DNA from: Strigamia acuminata
Lineage: Eukaryota > Arthropoda > Chilopoda > Geophilomorpha > Linotaeniidae
Direction of reading: 5' to 3'
DNA: 64,000 bases
Assembly (NCBI GenBank): GCA_949358305.1
Contig: OX442314.1
Coordinates: 29,311,118-29,375,117, forward strand
Position numbers and translations under genes: made by a program. The notes under the pieces were generated by a model, which saw only the letters and a program-made list of their open reading frames with translations, was not told the origin of the DNA and did no database searches. This document shows, piece by piece, positions 1 to 9,961 of this stretch. Within the stretch, counting starts at the first letter, position 1, and each line of letters starts with the position of its first letter.

Positions 1-883
1 TTATTAAAGCTCTGAGGATATTTGACAAAAACAAAACAAAATTGGATATTCTTGACTGAAACCAACCACAACTGGAGCGGAGAAAACGTGTGTGACGACC
101 AACAACAACGAAAAGCGGAGATTAATCGGGAAAGATGTCGCGAGAACGTCAAGCAGACGGTTCGGATGATGAACGTCAGAAAGAAAAGGAAATTTTAGAC
201 AAGGTAGTCAAAAGTTGAAAAAATATTCAATTAGAAATGCGACAAATAAGTCGATAGAAAACGTTTCCTTCACATAAATGTGTATGTCAATGTGATCAAA
301 GTTAGAAATGAGAAAGTTTATTAGAGAATTAAAAGGTTCACTCTCAGAAATGAATGGTAAAAGGGAAAAAATTGTCCGAATTTTTACTATTCATAAGTTA
401 AAAGGCAAAACGATTCATAAAAAAGAATTTTAAAGCATAAATTTGAGACGTTTAATTGAAAAATATAACAAAAAATTAAATGCGGGTACGGGAATCGAAG
501 TGAAAATTGCCATAAATAGCATGAGAGCGGACGCCATCTTGCGTTCAATTACGGAACCAAAATGGCAAAGTTTGAAACAAAACTTAAACACATTGACATG
601 CACATGGAAGAAACAAGAAGTGTGTGACAAAATAAGGAATTAACGATAAAAGAAAAAATTAGGCAGATTTTCGAGTCAGAAAGACAAAATTGTCTAAAAT
701 AATTTCGTCAAAAAAGATAAAACTCCGCATGCCATGCAGAGGGGACGCCATCTAGCGGCCCGAAATCAAATTAGAAAACAATATTTTATCGAAAATGCTA
801 AAATAAATGTCACACACACAAGGAATTGTTATTATATCGAAAATATTTATTAAATAACATTCTTTTGATAGACTGAACAAGCC
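1..883 (+). other. Retroelement-like leader with short ORF remnants
   Basis: No intact gene is visible. A 27-codon reading frame opens at 135 (starts MSRERQADGSDDERQKE) and a second 66-codon frame runs 443-643; both are lysine/arginine-rich and stop early. Either could be a decayed gag-like start upstream of the long ORF at 884, but no zinc knuckle, protease or reverse transcriptase motif is present. The stretch is A-rich. Assignment to a retroelement rests on the context at 3323-4260 and is an inference. Confidence 0.3.
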
Positions 884-3322
884 ATGGCGTCCTGGGAGGC
901 GATTCCAGAAGGTGCAATTATTAGACTAAACATCTTCCGTGGAAGGATCCCGGACAAGATTCAAATAGTGTTCAAGCGACTAGGATATGACGCTTGGATA
1001 ACTCGGAAGTGGCTCACCAACCAAAGCAAAAAATATTGGGGGACCACGAAGCGAATCTGCCATGGAGACACATTGGAAGCGCACGCCTTACGTCAAATCA
1101 TATCCGAACTGGAAGACCCGCATGGACCCATTTTCAATGAGTTACTGGCGGAATTATATCCAATGGTTTACGAAGAGGCAAAGGATTATGAAGTGTATTG
1201 CGACCCGACAACAAATCGGCAAAAGTTTGCCAAGCGAGTCATGGCGAGGATCAAGGCGGAAGCTGGCCCAGTAGCAGCAGAATTTATAGTCAAACAACAA
1301 GCTTTTTTAGAAGAGCAGGAAAAGCTAGGAGGCCCGCCTGTGACGTCACCACCCGAACATTTCGCAAAAACGCAGACTCAGATGCATCAATTGCATCTAA
1401 CTGGAGCCGTGGGGAATCGAGTTGCAAACACCAACCGAAATCGACCGCGCAGACGATATGCTCCAACTAAAGCGATGAAGGATTGGGAACGTCTCGAAGA
1501 TCAGCGCGCGAGAAGAAGTCGACATTCTCCCATCGAGTGGCATGAAGAAGCACGCGAAGTCACGCCACCAAAGAGAGCAAAAAAATGCAGAAGGTCGCAT
1601 AAAAAGTCGAAGGCACAACGCGAAATTACTCTGCCGATGTCAAGAAAGGATGCACTTTTAATCAAAATCAAGGGCACCTGCGACCCCGACGAGCCCATCA
1701 TCCCGTTGGTTGAGTGGGACGACTCGTGGCAAGAGGATTTCGTGATTGTCGACGAGGCAGAAGAATCGGAGTATTCGTCGGACGCAGGGAAGGAAGCAGT
1801 CGCTACAGGAGGAGAAGACTCGTCGGTGTTCCAGAGTCCAGCACCACACAAGGATGTACCTGACACTCCATCACCACGGCCATCCTCACCTGAGGAAACG
1901 ATGACCATTCAGGTACCAAGCTTGACTCAAGAGGCATCAGTAGAGCTGGAAGCCCCACCTCCACCTCCCCAATTGCAAGAACTGATGGCGCTGAAAGTCA
2001 AACCACCTAAAGCGAAAAAGAAGCCAAAAATGTTGCGTCCGAAAAAATCGATTGAACGTGATCGTTTGAAGGAAAAGAAGACGCCAGCTGTAGATCCACA
2101 CACGTTGCCAATGGAGGGACCCATTCCACTGATGGACCACTCGATTCCGGTCCCAGAACTCGCATTGTGCCCAGGGGAGCAACCAATGAGACCCCAAGAA
2201 GACTATGACAAGGATTTCTACAGATTGTGGCGCAGCTACTTGAAATACCCGCTGAACACCCAGAAACTGGTCCTCACAAATTTGGATGGATATCAGGCCG
2301 CCCAGCTCAATGAAGCGGTGAACGAGATGAAGCGTTTGGCCAGGGAATTTGTGCAAGTACCACTGAGGGAGCAAACTGAACGCTGGCTGCAAAAATTCCA
2401 GAAGAAAACAGTGAAAGTGCAGCAACGCCTACTGTTTCCGGGGTTATTCTACACCGATGAGGCGTCGTTCATAGGCGATACTGTGTTGTATACAACGCCA
2501 TTAGGAATTCCGCCTGAAATGCTTACCAACTGGAAGTCAATCCTCTATGATGCGGTGTTGCTTCGGAGCAATTTGGTGTATGCAAATTTGGCGAATGGAG
2601 AGACATGCAATCAGAGCGCAACACGTCTGAGACAGGAGTGGACGATGAGGTTGGAGGAAATGGAAAAGCGTCGAGACTCGCAAACGTTCGGCGCACAAGC
2701 TTGTGCATTGTGGAGACCTGCGGGGGCCCCATTTAGACCAAAGGCAGCACCGACAGTTGCAATCGCCCCTGCCACCACGGCATTTGCTCAAGTCAGCCGC
2801 CCTTATGTGACATACATGCCGTCAGTCACCTATGTGCCAGCAGTGTATCGGGCGCTGACCTCAACCACCAACGCGACAGAGTCAGGGATCTGTTCAGTGG
2901 GGCCGTCCGCCAGCGGAAAAGAGGAAGTACAAACCGTTTCTATGATCCAAAATATGGAGTACGGCAAAATCAGGTACTATTACCCCAAGTTAAAGTTTTC
3001 CGATGGCACGAGAGCTTTGTTAAAGAACAGCTCCACTCTTTGCAAAGAGGCGTTTAAATGGCTTGAAAAATCTGTGCGCGAGTTGCAATACCGATCGCGT
3101 CATCGCCAACTCATTGCAGTACGCCGAGCCCCGAGCAGCGAGGAAGAGAAATTCGAAATGAATTACGACCATGTTCTCAAGAAGACGGCAGACATTCGTG
3201 ACGTTTGGTTACACGTCAATACGGGGATGATGTCTGGCCCAGCCCGCGGATTGCCAAAGTTCTCAATTTCCGAGAATGCAACTCCCGTGGCTATTCCTGA
3301 GACGAAAGGGGTTGTTTGGTAA
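884..3322 (+). CDS. Uncharacterised 812-aa protein, probably retroelement-derived
   Basis: A single uninterrupted 813-codon frame, starting at an ATG in a fair context (gccATGG). I do not recognise the family. Residues 1-150 look folded (mixed aromatic and charged residues). About 180-250 is arginine/lysine-rich. About 290-420 is acidic then proline-rich, with a polyproline run, and looks disordered. About 440-560 is predicted helical with many K/E/L residues, and the C-terminal 130 residues look folded again. There is no CCHC knuckle, DSG protease or YVDD motif, so it is not a standard pol and not a typical gag. The stop at 3322 is followed within 40 bp by a purine-rich tract (3350-3362) and then by a candidate LTR, the position an env-like or accessory third ORF would take in a Gypsy-type element. 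A host single-exon gene remains possible. An intact 2.4-kb frame in otherwise AT-rich DNA argues for recent constraint or recent insertion. Confidence 0.6.
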   Translation: MASWEAIPEGAIIRLNIFRGRIPDKIQIVFKRLGYDAWITRKWLTNQSKKYWGTTKRICHGDTLEAHALRQIISELEDPHGPIFNELLAELYPMVYEEAKDYEVYCDPTTNRQKFAKRVMARIKAEAGPVAAEFIVKQQAFLEEQEKLGGPPVTSPPEHFAKTQTQMHQLHLTGAVGNRVANTNRNRPRRRYAPTKAMKDWERLEDQRARRSRHSPIEWHEEAREVTPPKRAKKCRRSHKKSKAQREITLPMSRKDALLIKIKGTCDPDEPIIPLVEWDDSWQEDFVIVDEAEESEYSSDAGKEAVATGGEDSSVFQSPAPHKDVPDTPSPRPSSPEETMTIQVPSLTQEASVELEAPPPPPQLQELMALKVKPPKAKKKPKMLRPKKSIERDRLKEKKTPAVDPHTLPMEGPIPLMDHSIPVPELALCPGEQPMRPQEDYDKDFYRLWRSYLKYPLNTQKLVLTNLDGYQAAQLNEAVNEMKRLAREFVQVPLREQTERWLQKFQKKTVKVQQRLLFPGLFYTDEASFIGDTVLYTTPLGIPPEMLTNWKSILYDAVLLRSNLVYANLANGETCNQSATRLRQEWTMRLEEMEKRRDSQTFGAQACALWRPAGAPFRPKAAPTVAIAPATTAFAQVSRPYVTYMPSVTYVPAVYRALTSTTNATESGICSVGPSASGKEEVQTVSMIQNMEYGKIRYYYPKLKFSDGTRALLKNSSTLCKEAFKWLEKSVRELQYRSRHRQLIAVRRAPSSEEEKFEMNYDHVLKKTADIRDVWLHVNTGMMSGPARGLPKFSISENATPVAIPETKGVVW

Positions 3323-3362
3323 AGATGTCGGTTTTGGGAAAACCTCCCAAAAAGAGGGGAAG

Positions 3363-4086
3363 TGCGGTGGCCCGGGTGCCACCGGGAAATTATGTTTTAT
3401 TTTATTGCTTCGGAAACAAGACAATTTCGAGCAAAAGGAAATAAACAATTCCGAATTTTATTTATTTAGTGCATTTAGCAAAAGTTTGCTTTATTTTATT
3501 ATTATTTTGCATTTTTATCTCGAAATAAGTTAATTCGAGTTCAAGGTCATTATTTTGTATGAAAACCGAATAAAATATATGCATTTGAATTATAAACCAG
3601 TTGAATTTATTTTGAGTCTTGAAAGTTGCCAAAATTGGCAGTTTTATTATTATTTTGTGCCACAAAATGACAGCAGCATAATTGAGTAATTAGTAGCTAT
3701 TTTTAGAACTCTGCCTGTCTGCAGAAAACAGCTGAGCGGGAGGTTGCCAGGGCAACCCACCCACAAGCTAAGCAATACAGGAAGTGTTTCCTGCTAATAA
3801 GGAAATTTAGCAGAAACACTTCAGTCTTACTTTGAAAACCTTGTTGAAACCACCACGTGAAATTGCATCCAGAAAAACCTGAAAACTCTGCTGTGATTTT
3901 GTGGCTAATTTGCCAAGATTTTTAAGACTCATCATTTTCTTGTAATAGTGAACCCACTATTACGAGATATTTTCTTGTGATAACCACATTGTTATCACGA
4001 GAGCCCGTTTCTTGCAACAACCTGCTTGTTGTTGTGAGATTTCTTTCTTGTCGCTAAACAGGCGACGAGATATTTGTATTTTGCCA
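3363..4086 (+). mobile_element. Candidate LTR between a polypurine tract and a primer-binding-like site
   Basis: Just after the ORF lies AAAAAGAGGGGAAG, a plausible polypurine tract. It is followed by a TG start and a strong GGTGGC/GCCACC hairpin. AATAAA signals occur near 3440 and 3570. The segment closes with TTGCCA, and four bases later comes TGGCGACCCGCC (from 4091), which resembles the TGGCGACC start of tRNA-Arg-type primer sites known from Gypsy elements such as 412/mdg1. No second LTR copy is in the window, so the ends and target duplication cannot be confirmed. The order PPT-LTR-PBS is unusual (see findings). Confidence 0.4.
3939..4069 (+). other. Four tandem covarying RNA hairpins, ~36-nt period
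   Basis: Stems are 3939-3950/3955-3966, 3974-3984/3991-4001, 4011-4020/4029-4038 and 4047-4054/4062-4069. Every hairpin opens with CTTG and closes with CGAG or TGAG, while the inner stem differs completely (TAATAGTG, TGATAAC, CAACAA, TCGC) and is matched by its complement on the 3' side. Loops are 4-8 nt. The compensatory changes show that pairing, not primary sequence, is kept. The G-U pairs at the base (T opposite G) fit the plus-strand RNA. Just upstream are further hairpins: GGTTGCC/GGCAACC near 3740-3757 and a 16-bp stem at about 3781-3822. Confidence 0.75.
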
Positions 4087-4099
4087 AGTTTGGCGACCC

Positions 4100-4255
4100 G
4101 CCGTCAAGGTCGTCACTCGTGCCGGCGTGCCGAGTGAGATCCGAGTCGTGGGTGTCGTCCAAGTTGGATTTGTGTAACGTAACCGAGACGTTTTCGCCAC
4201 CGTCACGGTCGTCTGTCGCGCCGTCGTGCCGAGCAGAGACCCGAGTCGTGTGGGT
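4100..4255 (+). repeat. Imperfect direct repeat, ~55-bp units 100 bp apart
   Basis: Two GC-rich copies begin at 4100 (CCGTCAAGGTCGTC) and 4200 (CCGTCACGGTCGTC). Each ends with a CCGAGTCGTG element. They lie in the leader-like sequence right after the candidate primer-binding site. The base composition is clearly richer in G+C than the surroundings. No gene is seen from 4256 to 5029. Confidence 0.6.
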
Positions 4256-5025
4256 AATCGTTTATCGAGGTGAATTAGTGGTGAAGGTGCGGACGTTTGT
4301 GAGACGTCGCGTTTGAAGAAAACGTCGGGAAAACGTTCCGTCGGCGTACGAGAACGTTCCACCAACGAGACGGAGTCGAGAAGGAGGAAATCCAGCGCCC
4401 AGCCGTCGCAGGATTTGGAGAAGAACGCGCCGAGACGAGGACCGAAAACCAGCGTCTTCGCCGCCATTTTCCTATTTTCCTAATTTCGATAAGTATTTTG
4501 TTTAGTATTTTGATTATGTTAACGGTAAAACGTAAAGTTAAGTAAGCTTTGTAGTTTCGTATATTATTTGTAGTTTTGTGATTTATTCAAGACTGAGAAT
4601 AAATCTCTATTGGGAGTTTTTAAAAGAGAAAAACATTTGTATTCTTTGAAATTAGTTAGTTAGTTAAATTCACTTAGGCCAATTAGACTAAATATAAATT
4701 TTAGTGATAGTGAGTTTTGTAAGTCCTATAAACGGCAATCCATAGTGAGTCAGTTTTAGTAATAAGATTCCGGTTCACTACAAAGTGTCATTTCAGAAGA
4801 ATTTAGTCTCTCGGTTTGTATTTTAAGACATTAATTTTTCAACTACTACTACTGTAATATAATATTTTACCTATTGTGTTGTGCTATTATAGACTTTACC
4901 CATATATATTTTTATTCTTAAAAATTGGCAATACCACTACCCGAGATTCTATAATAATATATAATAATAGGATAATAATATACCTGTAGAATAATAGTAT
5001 AATAGTATATTATAATAAAGTTTAG

Positions 5026-5130
5026 TATAGTATAGTGTAGTATAGTATAGTATAGTGTAGTATAGTATAGTATAGTGTAGTATAGTATAGTATAGTGTAG
5101 TATAGTATAGTATAGTGTAGTATAGTATAA
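5026..5130 (+). repeat. 20-bp minisatellite (TATAG-based)
   Basis: The unit TATAGTATAGTATAGTGTAG (four TATAG-type pentamers, the last with a G) is repeated about five times with almost no change. It lies just downstream of the lectin gene's stop codon on the opposite strand. Confidence 0.9.
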
Positions 5131-5262
5131 TAGCACAGTATAATAGGATTGCACCAAATTTGGCTATGCGAAATAAAATTTATGCATTTATCCTCGCTGT
5201 AACACGCATTACATCTTTTATTACGGTTTTTAAATAGTTGTACCAAATATTTAGTTTTATTT

Positions 5263-6206
5263 TTACACTGGATATCCGTAAACTTCCAGTTCACATATGG
5301 AAAGAATATTATAATCCGGTAAATCACATTCGGTACAATTACGAACTATTTGAACACTCAGATATTGACCAGCGAGACAAGGTGCGCAAGTGAGATTAAA
5401 AACGTGTCCTTTTTCGAAACCGCCGCCTTCAATTTCGGAACACAAGTCGTTTCGAGAGAATACTTCTCCTAATTCGTCTTCAACGTGGTTTCCAACTCTG
5501 ACTTGCATATCGTGGTATCTATCGGCTAAATTCAACATCCGTATGAATTATCGTTAAAAAATTATCGATTTTTTGACAACACATTTCCAAAATTCCAAAG
5601 CACTCAATTTTTAAATGTGGGAAAATCAAGAAAAAGGATTTTGAGTTTGAGGATTGAGTTTATTTTTGCTTTTTGGAAATTTATTCCCAAAATTAGCATA
5701 ACTTGTTACTTATTTTTTACGCACCACAGCAGGGATCGTCCCGAGAATAAATCACAACTTCCGTGACGACATATCGTTTTCCAAAATCGAGCCGCAGCCA
5801 TGGAAATTTTTCATCTTCTACAATATGTTCAGCAGTGTGTGAACACGTTTCACCGGTCCAGAACTTCTGTTCTCTATTTCCGTCTATTGCCAGACTGGCG
5901 TTTCCACCGTGTTTGTAATTCGTGCTTTGGAATGCTGTTGAACATCTTGCTACATTTCTTACTGGGCCTAATTAACAAATTTAAACAAAAATATATCTGT
6001 ATGCATATCCAATTTCGACATATCTTACTATATTGTTGATAAGGACACGCCTGATAATCCATTGGATGAACTGTACAAAAATAAAAAATAAAAAATCTCA
6101 AACAAATGTATAAGATTTTAAAATATATTTATAACGTGCCGCAAAGATCATTATTGTTTTCCAATTCTGCCGAAACTAAACTCAACGTTCCCAGACAAAA
6201 CAGCAT
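5263..6206 (-). CDS. F-type lectin (fucolectin), secreted, 3 coding exons
   Basis: Exons (minus strand) are 6206-6136, 5957-5725 and 5525-5263, which join to a frame of 188 codons plus stop with consistent phases. Exon 1 begins MLFCLGTLSLVSAE, a short signal peptide; a good acceptor (tctatttcag) precedes it, so a 5' non-coding or further upstream exon is likely. The rest is an F5/8-type discoidin-like fucolectin fold. It shows NVARCSTAFQST, then SLAIDGN, WTGETCSH, PWLRLDFG, VVIYSRDDPCC split over a splice site, MQVRVGN and a final LEVYGYPV. In this family a His, an Arg-x-Asp and a downstream Arg bind fucose. Here the motif reads SRDDPCCADR, one residue longer than the usual RxDx4R. The vicinal CC typical of the family is present. 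The likely role is binding fucosylated glycans in innate defence, outside the cell. The exon 1-2 junction is the least certain part. Confidence 0.88.
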
Positions 6207-6242
6207 ACGCTGTAGATTCTGAAATAGAAAGAAAAATGGCAG

Positions 6243-6497
6243 TGGCTACTTTCATGTCCGACATGAACGTATTATTTTATTGACGCGCCGTGATTGGTTG
6301 AGATCTATTGATGTCGGTTCGTTTCCAGGTTTTATCTTGTTTTTTTCTTCTATGCTCCCCTTGACCCCCCAATCCTAATCTTATTCGTTTTTAGCAACAT
6401 AAACTAAACCGAGACTTTTCATCAATGTATCTCAACCAATCACAGCGTGTTATGAAAATAATACGTTCCTGTCGGACATGAACGTAGCCACTTTGAA
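6243..6497. mobile_element. MITE with ~75-bp terminal inverted repeats
   Basis: GGCTACTTTCATGTCCGACA near 6246 is matched on the other strand near 6494 (GGCTACGTTCATGTCCGACA), and the similarity continues through GAACGTATTATTTT and GTGATTGGTTGAGAT. There is no coding capacity. It lies upstream of the lectin start codon. Target duplication was not resolved, and the superfamily is unknown. Confidence 0.75.
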
Positions 6498-8240
6498 GAA
6501 AAATATATGAAAGAGGCAACAAAAGTTTTTTTTAAGTGGCAGAGTGTGACCACTTGGCCACCTAAGGGTGACCTGTGTCATTACCACACACCGCCCAATG
6601 GCCCCAAGGTCACCCATCCTTACAGAGTGGGATGACCCAGTACGGGAAGGAAGGAGCTGAGTGGTGTAGGGAGAGAGAAGAGCGCTGGGTCTCAACTGAG
6701 ACAGGTATGAAGTGAAGTCCTGAAGCCAGCAAGAGCAGTTGTGCCTTGTGCTGACTCTGCTCTCCTCCCTATTTACTACTGCGATGCTAAGTGGTGAGAT
6801 GTATCCACCACAGCCTCCATCAGCGGTTGCATGGATGAGTACAGCAGAATAGTTATGTCCAACTGGTCACGTCATTCATTTGCATCCCTCCCTGTGTGTA
6901 ACGGGTCGGTTGCTGGTGTGGCGTGCCTTTACGGCACAGCCAACACGCGGGTAGACGGGAGACTCCAAACCCTAGACGAGATTAAAGGCCAACAACCCAA
7001 CAATCTGGAGTCCTTGTCTTATTTACGTGAGTATGCATCCCACCCTATGGTAACCAGTCCCCAGGCTGCCACAAGAGTCGTAAAAATTTCTAAATCCAAC
7101 ACTCAAAATAATCAGTAAAACGCCATTGTACAAGTAATGCTAAGTAGGACCATTGATAGCTGGCCTCAGTGAAAAAATAATTTTGGGGTCTAGGAGCCCA
7201 CGGTCCTACTCTGCGCTAATCCTTCCTCCTCTCTGTTTACCACTGTGACGCCCAGTAGCCTGGCATGTTTGAGTTTGCAGCCTCAATGACCATGGGCCGT
7301 AGGTAAGTACTGGGGTGTTCTTCACCCCCAACTTTGACATGTGTGTTACAGTTTGTTGATGTTATCTGTGAGGTCACCATATGTGGGGCACTCCCTTGTT
7401 AAAACGTAAGCAATAAAGCAGCGAGCATCGTCTAAAATCTGTCTCTCTATTTCTAACATACAAAATGCAACTACAAAACACTCCACGTACGGCAGAGCAG
7501 TTTCAGTATTCTGACCACTATACATGGGTCTTCCAGCTGTGTGCAGGGAATCAGTAGCTATATGGCATTCCTTAGGGCCCAGCTAGCATGTAAGCAGATC
7601 TCTAGACAACACAGTTAAATCTCTAAACTATCATTAATTTGGTGTCTCTTCATGTCTCTGTGAGTGCGTGTCAAATATTAGGAAAACCTGACCCTAGACT
7701 TGCCTCACTTATATAAAAAACAAGAAAAAAATATTTTTACCTGTAACTGTGGATGTATTAACATTTTCAGAAAGTAGATGCTTGACAGCCATATAATTTC
7801 AAGAGAAGCAAGCATTATAAAGTAAGCATTATATATATTCTTGTATACACAAGTATTTTTATGTTGATGATTCAGCTGTATGATTTTTTTCAAATAGATC
7901 TACTCTCAATTGAATTTGTCTACTATTATATTGCCAGAAAAGTTTAATCTTCTTATTGCACAACCATTACTTTTTTCTTTTAGTCAGCTGAGTTCCATGA
8001 CGCTAATGGAAGGATACAGGTGCGAGACAAAACCGACTCAATGTTTAGAACATTTGGATGAATAAATGTGAGAACCGAGACTTGTGAAGATGAAGCGACT
8101 AATGAGTTTATTTCAGGCTGAATAATTTTAAGGAAGGGTTGGGCAATGTACAAGTGCAAAGTACAAGAATTCGTTTTTCGATATTATAAGAATGTAGCGA
8201 TATTAATCGATAATACATTTAAACTACACTAGCGATATAA
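6498..8240. other. Gene-free region with probable old repeats
   Basis: Short frames only. 6540-7130 and 7160-7460 are less AT-rich and carry TE-like text (for example a CTCCTCCCTATTTACTACTG / CTCCTCTCTGTTTACCACTG pair near 6760 and 7225), so a degraded repeat is likely. No splice-bounded coding exon was found. Confidence 0.4.
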
Positions 8241-8244
8241 ACCT

Positions 8245-9672
8245 TGTGACGATTCTACCTTTTCAGGATATTTCATATCCTTTTTGAGATAAAACTAACC
8301 TACCGAAATAAGCTAAACTAACTACATGTGTGCGTGCCAAGTGAAAATACAATGCGAATAACTTACAATACAATATCGATAATTACTAGTGTTTATTAAC
8401 AAAGAGTCCGGGTTCTAAATACACGTGAAATAGCGGGTGGCAACGTCTGGCTGGATGTCCTGGGCGGGCCGAGGGATAGGGCTGACTTTCTGCATCGTCA
8501 CAAATAATAATTAGAGCTAGGCCTAACTTTTAGGTCTATGTAACAATATCGCACGGGGATGCGAAGAATTCTTCGCATCGTTATTGATCATTGATAATGA
8601 TCGAAGAATCGAGAATCTACCGATTCTTTTAATACTTCGGAAAATATAATTAAAACTGTTGGCGGGGCTTGTCACAATGGCGCTCAACCATTGTGGGAGG
8701 AAAACCTCCAAACCGCCGAAAGATGCCTTACGACCGAAGGATCGCGGGATCCATGGCCGGGTGTTTTTATACACGACAAGTCGCTGTCAGTGGTACCAAC
8801 CACCAGGTATTTGTTTAAGTGCGAGGTTAACGCGTCGGTGGTACCAACCACCGGGTATTTGATTGAGTGCAAGAGACTTGCGTCGGTAATACCAATCACC
8901 GGGTAAATAATTATGGAATTACCAAGCCAAGTCAGTTTGTTGGGTCTTGCTAGCCGAGTATCCAGCAGGGCCCAACAGGACCGGGTATTGTTAGTTTGTA
9001 TACGACGTGTCGTAGTCGGTCGCTACCAACGACCAGGTAATTGTTTAACGCAAATATTCGAGATATTTGCTCACGGGCTACCAACCCGGAGTTTCGCAAG
9101 CTGTCGGTAAATGATCCATTCACCGTACTATTTCATACGGACGGACCTTCGTCGCAATGTAACAAGTAAATGAAACAAGACAACGAATCACCCTGGAGAA
9201 TCCCCAACCGTGCTGCAATCGCAAGTCACGAAACGTTGGGGCGATTCCTCGGTTTTACAGATAAGATACAAGACCAAACAGAAAACCAAGAGAACCTTTT
9301 ATCTGGTGGAAAACCAGAGCTTAAATAGTTCCAGAGAACAGAAGGATTAGTGATAACCAATCGGACATCAGAATCCATGGATTTGCAGGTCACTTTGGGA
9401 TTAGCGAGTCCGGACTTTACTTAGAACTAGGTCCACAAGAACCCAATTGGTTCTTTTCAGCGGTAAATATTAACATTAAATATTGATTCAATGGAATCAA
9501 TATTACTTATAATAAATACTTTATTATGTTTTAAATAAATATTTTATATTTATTCACGTCATTTATAACAATAAATTACACTTCTCGTAGCTCTTTCAGA
9601 AATACGAACTTTTAGTGCAAATAGCGCCATCTGGCGGTAAATCGCCATTTATACGGTTTTATAACCGTCACA
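8245..9672 (+). mobile_element. Solo LTR, Gypsy-type, TSD ACCT
   Basis: It starts TGTGACGATTCTAC and ends ATAACCGTCACA, so the tips TGTGACG/CGTCACA are inverted. The 1,428-bp unit is flanked by ACCT at 8241-8244 and 9673-9676, a 4-bp target duplication. No internal gag-pol is present, as expected after LTR-LTR recombination. Within it, GGTACCAACCACC-type blocks recur (about 8790, 8840, 8890 and 9020) as a degenerate array about 60 bp apart. The same family recurs at 25739-27493 and, reversed, at 24978-28270. Confidence 0.9.
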
Positions 9673-9781
9673 ACCTGTATAAAATTATTATTGTTTATTT
9701 TCCACAATAAACTCATGTTTCTCTAAATTTATTTATTTCTTGTTTTTTCCTCTTGCTGTTGACTTATTTAAGTAATCCGAA

Positions 9782-9892
9782 TCAGGTTTCACGTCTAACC
9801 CGATCAATTTCAGGTTTTACGACTACCCGAGAAATGTCAGGTTTTAGAGTCTGCCCGCTCAACGTCAGGTTTTCCAAAGACCGAGTTAATCC
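9782..9892 (+). repeat. Four 27-28-bp repeats upstream of the FBPase gene
   Basis: TCAGGTTT(T/C) blocks start at 9782, 9810, 9837 and 9865. Each is followed by a variable triplet zone and a CCCGA/CCCGC/CCGAG core. The last copy ends about 70 bp before the FBPase start codon, so the array sits in the likely promoter or 5' UTR. A regulatory role is only inferred from position. Confidence 0.75.
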
Positions 9893-9961
9893 CATCTGAA
9901 CAAAGCTAATTCAGAAATATAGCAACAACTCCCAACCCTAAAAAAAATAAAATCAAATAAA

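Noticed and set aside
3939-4069. CRISPR-like array
   Set aside because: Regular spacing at first sight, but there is no constant repeat with unique spacers; the units are hairpins with varied stems in a eukaryotic genome.
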